54,098 nt of DNA from Oscillatoriales cyanobacterium (GTDB lineage Bacteria; Cyanobacteriota; Cyanobacteriia; Cyanobacteriales; Laspinemataceae), in NCBI GenBank assembly GCA_011390955.1, contig JAABRM010000049.1:1-54098 (forward strand). Direction: 5' to 3'. The notes under the pieces were generated by a model that saw only the letters and a program-made list of their open reading frames with translations, was not told the DNA's origin and did no database searches. Numbering within the stretch: the first letter of the stretch is position 1; each line of letters starts with the position of its first letter. The position numbers were made by a program, and so were the translations under genes. Shown piece by piece: positions 32,639 through 40,893 of this stretch.

Positions 32639-35600
32639 ATGACTGATTCGCCAAAATCTGAAAATTCATCCTTAGATCCATTATCCAGCGCCCAGGCAAA
32701 CCCTCTTTTATCCTCTAAATTGTGGCGCCGTGGGGCCATTGGTTTGGGCGTCGTCCTAGTGGTTGGGACGGCGGGCGCTATATCATGGTTATGGATTTTT
32801 GTCAATAATGACTTAGGGCCATTAGTAGAAAAAGAACTGGGGAAACTCATCGATCGCCCGGTAAAAATTGGCCCTATTGAAGAGTTTTATCTCACGGGTT
32901 TACAAGTGGGGGCTTCAGCAATTCCCGTCACGGAAACTGACCCGGATTTTGTAGAAATTCCGACGGTAAAAGTGGGATTTGACCCTTTCATGTTGCTATT
33001 CAGACGCACGCTGAATTTAAAAATTTCTTTGCAACAACCGAAGATTTATATAGAACAAGATATTAACAATACTTGGTTAGACTTAAACCTGAAAAAATCA
33101 TCGGCTGCTCAGAAAATAGTTAATATTAATATCAAAACCGTGGAAATTATCAATGGTCAGGTAATTTTAGCCCCAAATGGCACCCGTCGCGCCCAGTTAT
33201 TTGACCTAGAAGAACCAATGGTATTGAATCCGGTGCTGTTGGAAAATGTGCAAGCCAAAGCCCGCTTTTTTAATCAGCAAAAAGAAACCCGCTATCATGT
33301 CACAGCCAAACCCAAAAGCGGCGGTAATTTAATTATTAATGGTCATTCTATTTTGTCCAATTTAGTCAGCAATATCCATCTTAAAGGCAAAAATTTAGAC
33401 GGTGCTAATATTAGCCCATTAATTGCTAATTTACCCGTGAGAGTTGACCAAGGTAAATTAAATTGTGATTTGGAATTAAACTTAGCGAAAACTACTGTCA
33501 CTGCTTGGCGGGGTAATGCTAATTTTGAACAGGTCAATGGTCAATTAGGAACCTTAGACCAACCAATTTCCCAGGCATCCGGTCAAGTCAAGTTTGAAGA
33601 TTTGCGGGTTTTTTTGAGTAAAACTGAGGCAATTTATGGGGAATTACCCCTAAAAGTGAATGGAACAATTGACACTCAATCTGATTATGATTTAGCCATT
33701 AGTATTCCCTCTTTAAGTTTAGCCAATTATATTAATACTCTGGAGTTAAATCTGCCGGTTCCGGTGACTGGGGCAGCGAGTACGGAGTTACAAGTTACTG
33801 GCCCTTTGTTGAATCCTATTTTATCGGGGATGGTGGTAGCAACGGCACCGGGAAAAGTGGATTTAATTGAGGTCGGGGCAGCGAGTGCTAGGTTTAGCAT
33901 GGAGGGAGAAGATTTAGCGATTACGGATATTCAAGTTAAACCAATTCTGGGCGGTTTTATTTATGGTCGAGGCAATATTCAGTTAACCGAAATTCCCCAG
34001 TTAGGCTTTTATTTGCTAGGGGAAAATTTACCCGGAGATGCGATCGCGCAACTGTATCGGGCAGAAAAACCGCCGTTTACTATTGGTCGAATTCATGGCA
34101 GTGCTAAAGTATTGGGACAAGCAGACCAACCCACAACTCTGGTTAATTGGCGATCGCCGGAAATGAAATATCCTGGCAGTGGAGAATTGACGATTACTCA
34201 AGACACAATTTTATTGAATAATAGCGTCTTTCAAGTAGCGGGAGGAACCGTAAACGCGATCGGCGCTATCATGCCAACCAAAGACCGCTGGCAAGCATTC
34301 TTAAAAGCGCAAAATATCGAGCTAAATCAACTCACTGCCTCTACTACAAATCCCGCAGAAAATGCCAACCAAAAAAATAATAGCCCAGAAAATAATATCC
34401 CAAAAAATAATATCCCAGAAAATAATATCCCAAAAAATAATATCCCAGAAAATACCGCCCCAGCATATCCGGCAATTTTAGCCGGTGGACTAAGACTTTC
34501 TGGGAAATTAACATCCTTAACTCCGGCAAATATTCAAGGGTCAGGAGAAGTAGAACTCACTACCCTTGACGCGAAAGTAACGGGTAGAGGCACCTTGGAC
34601 AGAGGAAAATGGCTTGCCTCATTAGGGGTGCAAACTTTACCCGGAAAAGCCCTGCGATTGAATGAATTAATTCCCGACTTACCCATACCAATGGAATTAG
34701 GTAGTGGCACTTTGGAATTATCGGGAACCGTAGACTCATTCGACCCAAAAAAATTTGACCCAAAAAAGATTGATGCCAAGGGTACTTTAAAGGTGAATTT
34801 GCCAGAAACCGGCATGGTGACAGCTTCCGCTAATTTACAACAAGGTCAAGTCACGGCAACGGCAATTTTGACCGCAACTGAGGGGCGATCGCTTTCTTTA
34901 AACCCTTGGACACCATTTATCCGCGTTCCTGTTAGTTTAACCGAGGGAAACCTAGAACTTTCTGGGGCGATCGATCCGTTATTTGACCATTTTTTTTCGG
35001 CAAAAGTCAGCCATTCAAAGTTATCCGATATAATCTTGAATACTTGGTCATTTCATAGCACCATTCAGCTATTAATTGCGGGGGCAGCAGTCACAGGAAA
35101 GGGACGCTTAGAACAAGGTGAAATAGAACTTAGCGCTATTTTAAATTCTGATAACCTTTTATCGTTAAATCCCTGGAAACAGGATTTACCTGTTCCCGTG
35201 GAATTAACAGCGGGTAGTCTGGAACTTTCCGGGTCAATTGCGCCAATTTTATCTGGGGATAAACCCGTCTCTGACATATTAAATAGTTGGTCTGGGAATA
35301 GCAATATTCAACTATTAATTGCTGGGGCAGCAGTGACCGGAAAGGGACGCTTAAAACAAGGGCAACTAGAACTTAGCGCTATTTTAAATTCTGATAACTT
35401 TTTATCGTTAAATCCCTGGAAACCGGATTTACCTGTTCCCCTGGGTGTCACCGCAGGTAATGTGGAATTTTCGGGTAAAATTGATAGTTTATTAGCTCAA
35501 TTTTATGCCGCTTATGATAAGATTAATTTTAGGGGTTTAAATACTTGGTCTGGTCGGGGCAATGTCCAATTAAATTTAGCCGGAAATGCGATCGCTGCTG

Positions 35601-38600
35601 AGGGCAATTTTATAGGCGATCGCTGGCAAGCTTCTCTGAATACAGAAAACTTAAATCTTAATTCATTAGCCCCGAATTTACCCGCAGCCATAAACGCCAA
35701 AGGTTCAATCGATTTATCTGGGTTTCTCACTTCTTTTTCTCCCCAAGATATTCAAGCAGAGGGCGAACTTACTCTGATAAACCAACCCGGTTTAAATGAT
35801 AGCCAAAGTTCGGGGTTATCTCAACTCCTTCCTTTATATAGTGAGTGGCGTTGGAATGGAGAAATTTTACAAATTGAACAAGCAAAAGCCCCTGGTTTAA
35901 GCGTAGATGGTCAATTATTTGTCCAGTGGCAAAACCAACGCCCCACGGTAAGCCAATTTGACCTTAATCTTCAGGTAAACCAATTTAATTTAGCGGCTAA
36001 TTTAGCGGCTAATTTAGCGGCTTTACCCTTGCCCGTAAATCAGGGTAAAACACCGGAACAGTTAACCCTAGAAAATTCTGGTAATCTAGAAAATAAAATA
36101 TCCCCCAGTTTGCCGTTTATGCCATTGGCGATCGCGGGTTTATTGGACTTTAACGGTCGGTTGCGAGGTCAGCTTAACTCCAATTTTTTTCACCATGAAA
36201 GCCAAACTATTCCCGAACGGCTACTAAATTCTCAGATTTGGATCGCTGGGGATTTACAGGTGCAAAATTTAGCGGTTAATAACTGGCAATTTGCCTCCTC
36301 TTTATCGGGAAAAATTAATCTGGATACTCATCAGAGTTTGCAGGTTAACCTAGAAGGAGATAACAGTCAAATTGCCTTAGCAATTAATCATCCCCTCTAT
36401 GAAAATATCTCCACCTGGTCAGCCACCGGATTGGTCAAAAATGCGGAAACGATTCTATCCGCAAATTTAGCCACGCAACAACTATCGGTTGCTGTGGAAA
36501 ATTTCCCGTTAAATCGGTTAAATATTGCCCCTGCCCCTGCCTATTATTATAATTCCGTTTCAGGGATATTCAACGGTAATTTTAATTTAAACTTAGCCAC
36601 GTTTTTGGGAGATGGCAAAATTGCGATCGCGCATCCAGCATTGGGCAATTTGTTCATGGATCAAATTCAGGCGGAAATTTATAGCGATCGCGGCAAAATA
36701 GCCATTTCCAACGCTACTTTACAAATGAACCAAAGTCTCTATCGATTAGATGCCCAATTTAACCTTAATTCTAAACCAGAGATTCAGGGAAAATTGACCA
36801 TCAACCAAGGAAATATCTCAGATGCTTTGGCGGCAATGCGCTGGTTTACCATTGACGACCTGAAACGAGGGTTATTACCCCCAAATTATAGCCATCAAAA
36901 TAGTTTGCCAACGGAGGCGGCTGGGTTGCCCAATGGGAGTTTATATGACCAATTAAGCCGCTTTTCAGAAATCAAGGCAATCCTGTTACAAATTGCCACC
37001 AAAAGAAGAGAACCAGCTTTCCCTAAATTAGCAGATATTCGCGGATTTGTCAATGGTGAAATAACCTTTAATGGGTCTTTCAATACGGGAATTAATGCCA
37101 CATTTAATCTATTAGCGAATCAGTTAGAATGGCGACCGCAACCCAGTTATGTAGTCAGTACCCCAGAAGGGTTGGAACGGGTCGATAATCGAGTGATTAA
37201 TATTGACCGGGCTATTTTTCAAGGTAGCTGGCAAGATGGTAATTTAATCGTTCACCCATTGCGGATAGAAAACCCAGAAACTTCGATTTCTTTTATTGGG
37301 ACAATTTTCGGGAAAAACCCGTCTGGACAATTACAAATTAGAAATTTATCTGGGGCAGATTTGCGTAACTTTATGGATATTCCCGGATATCGAGTAGATG
37401 GTCGGTTAAATTTAACCGCGAACCTGTCGGGAAATTGGGAAAATATCCAAGCCAAAGGAGAAATGAGTTTTTCTGAAGTGCGCTTAAATGGGGAAAATTT
37501 GGCTAATATTAAAGGAGGATTTAACTATGGTAATTCGCGTTTAGCCATTAGTACCATTGAACCGGATAATTTCCAAATTTTTACCAATTTACCCGTCCCT
37601 CCATTTCCCGGAAATGAACAATTTAGTCTGAATGTGCAGATTGAAAATGAAGGGTTGACTTTGGCGAATATTTTAACCGGGCAACAAGTGACCTGGGTTG
37701 AGGGAAATGGGGAACTGAAACTTCAGATAGCAGGTAAGTTAAACGCTGAGAAAGGAACCCTGACAGAAATTACGGCAAATGGTAGCGCGATCGCCGCTAA
37801 TGCCACCATTAATGCCCAAGCATTACCGGAACCTTTAACCAATATTAATGGGCAAGTATTTTTTAACGAAAATTTAATTTTTGTGCCAGAGATTAAAGGA
37901 GAATTTAGTCAAGGAAAAGTTTTAGCCCAAGGAGTCCTGCCAATTTTTCGACCGCTATCAAAAAACGATCTTAATCTGTTTCGTATGGGTAAATTTGCGG
38001 AGATATGGCAACAACAGTCATCAAATAATTTACCGGAAAACTCGACATTAGCACCTCCAGAAATCCTGGATTTTTTACAGGTTGATTTAGCGGGAGTTAA
38101 GATCGACTTTAAAGATTTATATCGGGGAAGAGTGGCTGGTCAATTTCAAATTACTGGCACGGCATTTTCTCCCAAAATTGGCGGCAATATTACTTTATCT
38201 GAGGGGATAGTGTTATTACCAGATTCCTCAGAAACCGCGATCGCGCGTCCGATCTTAGAAGAAATCCAAGTATTTACCCCACAGTATAAAAATTTGCAAC
38301 TCACATTAGGGGAAAATATCCGCATTGCCAATCCGCCATTGTTAGAATTTATTGGCAGTGGCGATTTATTAGTTAATGGTTTTTTTGAGGACTTAAAGCC
38401 AGAAGGAGTTATTCGCTTAAAAAAGGGTGAACTTAACTTATTTACCACCCAATTCAGATTAGCCAGTGGTTATGAACATTTTGCCGAATTTACCGGGGAT
38501 TTAGATCCGAATATTGAACTACGATTAGTCGCTTCTGTCCCGGAAGTGACTCGAAGGGAATTTTCGGCAACTTCGGCTTCAGAAATTAGAGAAGCGGTGA

Positions 38601-39097
38601 ATACTGGGATTGGAGAATTGCGGACAGTTCGGGTAGAAGCGGTGGTGAGTGGACGGTCTTCGCAAATGTTTGATGCGGTAGAATTAACCAGTAATCCCGC
38701 GAGAGATGAAGCGGAAATTGTCGCGTTAATTGGCGGCGGTTTTGCGAATACTTTGGGACGGGGAGATAGTCCATTGGCGATCGCAAATTTAGCCGGTTCT
38801 GCGGTGTTAAAAAATGTCCAAACTGAAATTGGTGATGCCTTTGGTTTAAGTGAATTTAGATTATTGCCGGTGATGGTGCAGTCCGGGGGAGATACTCGTC
38901 TAGCTTTAGAAGTTGAAGCGGGAATTGATTTAGGTCGTCAATTCTCTTTTTCCGTAGTTTGGCCGAAGCTTTTTCTAGATAATGAAAATACCCGATATAA
39001 TATTCGTTATCGATTTAACGATCGCCTTATCTTGCGAGGATCTACGGATTTTCAAGGGGATAATCGTGCTAGAATTGATTATGAATTTCGGTTTTAA
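32639..39097 (+). CDS. tamB: TamB/TIC236-like inner-membrane-anchored translocation or lipid-transport protein
   Basis: 2152 residues from the ATG at 32639; the in-frame extension to 32537 only translates repeats. One N-terminal membrane helix (about 37-60) anchors a very long periplasmic beta-rich body built of AsmA-like repeats. The C-terminal 400 residues are the TamB (DUF490) domain, with FRLASGYEHFAEFTGDLDP, VEAVVSGRSSQMFD, ARDEAEIVALIGGGF, and a terminal Phe after IDYEFRF. Such bridge-like proteins span the periplasm, with roles in outer-membrane protein assembly or phospholipid transport; the plastid relative is TIC236. It is far longer than E. coli TamB (about 1260), partly through an 81-codon internal duplication and a NNIPE/NNIPK repeat (34378-34450). 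Confidence 0.88.
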   Translation: MTDSPKSENSSLDPLSSAQANPLLSSKLWRRGAIGLGVVLVVGTAGAISWLWIFVNNDLGPLVEKELGKLIDRPVKIGPIEEFYLTGLQVGASAIPVTETDPDFVEIPTVKVGFDPFMLLFRRTLNLKISLQQPKIYIEQDINNTWLDLNLKKSSAAQKIVNINIKTVEIINGQVILAPNGTRRAQLFDLEEPMVLNPVLLENVQAKARFFNQQKETRYHVTAKPKSGGNLIINGHSILSNLVSNIHLKGKNLDGANISPLIANLPVRVDQGKLNCDLELNLAKTTVTAWRGNANFEQVNGQLGTLDQPISQASGQVKFEDLRVFLSKTEAIYGELPLKVNGTIDTQSDYDLAISIPSLSLANYINTLELNLPVPVTGAASTELQVTGPLLNPILSGMVVATAPGKVDLIEVGAASARFSMEGEDLAITDIQVKPILGGFIYGRGNIQLTEIPQLGFYLLGENLPGDAIAQLYRAEKPPFTIGRIHGSAKVLGQADQPTTLVNWRSPEMKYPGSGELTITQDTILLNNSVFQVAGGTVNAIGAIMPTKDRWQAFLKAQNIELNQLTASTTNPAENANQKNNSPENNIPKNNIPENNIPKNNIPENTAPAYPAILAGGLRLSGKLTSLTPANIQGSGEVELTTLDAKVTGRGTLDRGKWLASLGVQTLPGKALRLNELIPDLPIPMELGSGTLELSGTVDSFDPKKFDPKKIDAKGTLKVNLPETGMVTASANLQQGQVTATAILTATEGRSLSLNPWTPFIRVPVSLTEGNLELSGAIDPLFDHFFSAKVSHSKLSDIILNTWSFHSTIQLLIAGAAVTGKGRLEQGEIELSAILNSDNLLSLNPWKQDLPVPVELTAGSLELSGSIAPILSGDKPVSDILNSWSGNSNIQLLIAGAAVTGKGRLKQGQLELSAILNSDNFLSLNPWKPDLPVPLGVTAGNVEFSGKIDSLLAQFYAAYDKINFRGLNTWSGRGNVQLNLAGNAIAAEGNFIGDRWQASLNTENLNLNSLAPNLPAAINAKGSIDLSGFLTSFSPQDIQAEGELTLINQPGLNDSQSSGLSQLLPLYSEWRWNGEILQIEQAKAPGLSVDGQLFVQWQNQRPTVSQFDLNLQVNQFNLAANLAANLAALPLPVNQGKTPEQLTLENSGNLENKISPSLPFMPLAIAGLLDFNGRLRGQLNSNFFHHESQTIPERLLNSQIWIAGDLQVQNLAVNNWQFASSLSGKINLDTHQSLQVNLEGDNSQIALAINHPLYENISTWSATGLVKNAETILSANLATQQLSVAVENFPLNRLNIAPAPAYYYNSVSGIFNGNFNLNLATFLGDGKIAIAHPALGNLFMDQIQAEIYSDRGKIAISNATLQMNQSLYRLDAQFNLNSKPEIQGKLTINQGNISDALAAMRWFTIDDLKRGLLPPNYSHQNSLPTEAAGLPNGSLYDQLSRFSEIKAILLQIATKRREPAFPKLADIRGFVNGEITFNGSFNTGINATFNLLANQLEWRPQPSYVVSTPEGLERVDNRVINIDRAIFQGSWQDGNLIVHPLRIENPETSISFIGTIFGKNPSGQLQIRNLSGADLRNFMDIPGYRVDGRLNLTANLSGNWENIQAKGEMSFSEVRLNGENLANIKGGFNYGNSRLAISTIEPDNFQIFTNLPVPPFPGNEQFSLNVQIENEGLTLANILTGQQVTWVEGNGELKLQIAGKLNAEKGTLTEITANGSAIAANATINAQALPEPLTNINGQVFFNENLIFVPEIKGEFSQGKVLAQGVLPIFRPLSKNDLNLFRMGKFAEIWQQQSSNNLPENSTLAPPEILDFLQVDLAGVKIDFKDLYRGRVAGQFQITGTAFSPKIGGNITLSEGIVLLPDSSETAIARPILEEIQVFTPQYKNLQLTLGENIRIANPPLLEFIGSGDLLVNGFFEDLKPEGVIRLKKGELNLFTTQFRLASGYEHFAEFTGDLDPNIELRLVASVPEVTRREFSATSASEIREAVNTGIGELRTVRVEAVVSGRSSQMFDAVELTSNPARDEAEIVALIGGGFANTLGRGDSPLAIANLAGSAVLKNVQTEIGDAFGLSEFRLLPVMVQSGGDTRLALEVEAGIDLGRQFSFSVVWPKLFLDNENTRYNIRYRFNDRLILRGSTDFQGDNRARIDYEFRF

Positions 39098-39116
39098 TTT
39101 ATTTTGTTTATTTGGT

Positions 39117-39273
39117 TTAAGTAGGTGAACATAATTAATTGCACTTTTCGTTCCCCACCGTAAATCCTTGGATTCCCGTCGGAGTTTACCCCCGCGAAGG
39201 CCGCCATCGGCGGGAATGACAGTTTTTCTTCTGATATAGTCTGTGGTGAATTTATTTCTGCCCACCTACTTAA
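39117..39273 (+). mobile_element. Dispersed element with terminal inverted repeats, copy 4 (most complete)
   Basis: 157 bp. Left end TTAAGTAGGTGAACATAATT, right end inverted TTAAGTAGGTGGGCAGAAAT: termini agree over about 28 bp with a few mismatches. The inside has GGATTCCCGTCGGAGTTTAC and CGCCATCGGCGGGAATGACA. There is no coding capacity. Confidence 0.85.
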
Positions 39274-39281
39274 TTGATTTT

Positions 39282-39377
39282 GCCCTACTCGTAGGGTGGG
39301 CAAAACCTTGCCCACCCGACAAAATTTATAGCCCTATTCGTAGGGTGGGCAAAACCTTGCCCACCCGACAAAATTTA
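39282..39377. repeat. GTAGGGTGGGC palindromic element, two tandem copies (B)
   Basis: Two 47-bp units (39282-39328 and 39331-39377), 49 bp apart, differ at one base. Each has a hairpin GGGTGGGCAA-AACC-TTGCCCACCC. With element copy 4 they fill the convergent gap between the tamB-like and Uma2 genes. Confidence 0.85.
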
Positions 39378-39399
39378 GCTATTTTCTATTTACAGTTAC

Positions 39400-40236
39400 T
39401 TACAGTTCTTCGGGGTTAATTCCCTGCGATCGCAGTAACTCCGCTAGTCTTTCAGCCCGTTGGCGTTCCTGCTGTAACTCCAATTCGGCTTGTTCGACTC
39501 GCTGTTCGGCTTGTTCAGCCCGTTGTTCGGCTTGTTCCGCCCGGTGGCGTTCAATTCTTGCTCGTTCATCTCCGGTTAGTAGCAAATTACCTTGACTATC
39601 CCACCACCGCAGCCAAGGCAATTCTAAATTGCCATATTGTCCGGGCCAAATGCCTAATTCTACGCCCATTGGCTCAATGGGATAGTGACCTCTTTCATTC
39701 GCTGCCACTAACTCATAATGATTTTCGATCAAGTGATAGACTTCTACACTGGCTTTCTGTACTTCATAGATCGCATAAAAAGCCGGACGGATCACTTGTT
39801 CATATACCCAAAATTTACCGGGTTTCTGACGTTCTCCAGAGAGTTGGGATAAGGGAGTGCGATCGCGTTCTTCTGAACCATCTCCTGAGACAAATTCAAT
39901 GGCAATTAAAGGGGGAATATATTCCTGCCATAACACATAAGAACGTCTGAATTGTCCATCCAAAGTTGGCGGAACGTTGGGAACATAAAACCAGTCGGGA
40001 CATTCCGCCCCTTTTTCTGGGGGTTGGGTTAATCGCCAATAAATCCCACAGTCTTGACCGATCGCATATTGTTGGTCTGGATGCAGGTTATCCAGTGTCG
40101 ATTGAATCGAATCAGTCAGTAAAATACTTTGGGGATGCTCCTGAAAGTTTTTCACAAAAGTACCGTCGGAGTCAGGTAGTTGAGTATGGTCGGGAAGGCT
40201 AGTAATTCCCAGTTCTAATGATTGGGCGATGGCCAT
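39400..40236 (-). CDS. Uma2 family endonuclease-like protein with C-terminal coiled coil
   Basis: 278 residues from the ATG at 40236 (MAIAQSLELG); a longer frame to 40437 lacks support. The Uma2 (DUF820) core, a PD-(D/E)XK-type restriction-like fold, runs about 45-225, with CPDWFYVPNVPP, YIPPLIAIEFVSGDGSEERDRT, KFWVYEQVIRPAFYAIYE and LPWLRWWDSQGNLL. The C-terminus (about 232-278) is a heptad-rich coiled coil (RAEQAEQRAEQAEQRVEQAE) closing with SQGINPEEL. Uma2 proteins occur in dozens of copies in filamentous cyanobacteria and are thought to be nuclease-derived; activity is unproven. It is divergent from a DUF104 antitoxin-type gene 168 bp away. Confidence 0.85.
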   Translation of the reverse strand: MAIAQSLELGITSLPDHTQLPDSDGTFVKNFQEHPQSILLTDSIQSTLDNLHPDQQYAIGQDCGIYWRLTQPPEKGAECPDWFYVPNVPPTLDGQFRRSYVLWQEYIPPLIAIEFVSGDGSEERDRTPLSQLSGERQKPGKFWVYEQVIRPAFYAIYEVQKASVEVYHLIENHYELVAANERGHYPIEPMGVELGIWPGQYGNLELPWLRWWDSQGNLLLTGDERARIERHRAEQAEQRAEQAEQRVEQAELELQQERQRAERLAELLRSQGINPEEL

Positions 40237-40404
40237 AGTTAATTGTTTCTCATCGCAGTTTATGGGGAATATTATAGCATTTTGAGAGGATTTGATAGGG
40301 CGATCGCACCTGAAAAAAACACGATTGGTGCGATCGCTTTTGTTGATGGTAGAGCGATCGATTATAATTAACTTAAAATCTGTGGGATTATTTGATTCAG
40401 AACC

Positions 40405-40632
40405 ATGACATTTACACTGCAAGCAATTTATGAACAAGGAATGCTGCGACTCATGCAGCCCGTCGATCTACCTGAAGGAACATCAGTTAAAGTAATCATT
40501 ACTGCCAATGACTCGACTCAGGAGGTGGAAAATCCCGCCGATATTTTGGCTCAAATTGCCGCATTACCTTTAGAAGGCGATCCCGAAAATTTTTCTGGAC
40601 GCGACCACGATCGCATTCTCTATCCCTATTAG
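40405..40632 (+). CDS. DUF104/AF2212-type antitoxin-like protein, without an adjacent toxin
   Basis: 75 residues. The N-terminus (LQAIYEQGMLRLMQPVDLPEGTSVKVII) is the DUF104 beta-hairpin motif of AF2212-like antitoxins. The tail DPENFSGRDHDRILY resembles the toxin-contacting end of VapB-type partners of PIN nucleases. A perfect TATAAT at 40363-40368 could be its -10 box. Normally a VapC/PIN toxin gene follows within a few bases. Here the next 260 bp hold only a Uma2 gene remnant and a palindrome. It is therefore an orphan, either silenced after toxin loss or acting in trans. Confidence 0.75.
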   Translation: MTFTLQAIYEQGMLRLMQPVDLPEGTSVKVIITANDSTQEVENPADILAQIAALPLEGDPENFSGRDHDRILYPY

Positions 40633-40794
40633 AAATAAATCATAATATCCTTAGATTCGTCAATTTGGCTCAATAATTTGGCTCAATTATTGTCATTCCC
40701 TAAAACTGAAATTCTCAAATTTGTCGGTCAACCAGAGAGGCGATCGCTCTTGCTGTGTTGAGCAGCTTGGCGATCGCCTCTCCGCCACCGTTAT

Positions 40795-40835
40795 TTACAG
40801 TTCATCCGGGTTAATTAAGAAGCGATCGCAGTAAC
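40795..40835 (-). pseudogene. Remnant of a second Uma2-type gene 3' end
   Basis: On the minus strand this stretch reads ...CTGCGATCGCTTCTTAATTAACCCGG..., ending GATGAACTGTAA (broken here for length). It aligns with the last 14 codons of the Uma2 gene at 39400 (RSQGINPEEL-stop) with a one-base insertion and a few changes; INPDEL-stop is preserved. No upstream coding part survives. Confidence 0.6.
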
Positions 40836-40857
40836 GCAGTTATCTAAAGCAACACTT

Positions 40858-40886
40858 TAGGGTGGGCAACATTTTGCCCACCCTAC
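40858..40886. repeat. GTAGGGTGGGC palindromic element, short copy C
   Basis: TAGGGTGGGCAA then CATTTTGCCCACCCTA: a short perfect-stem version 8 bp from the stop of the WD40 membrane protein gene. It is a plausible terminator for it. Confidence 0.75.
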
Positions 40887-40893
40887 ATTAATG

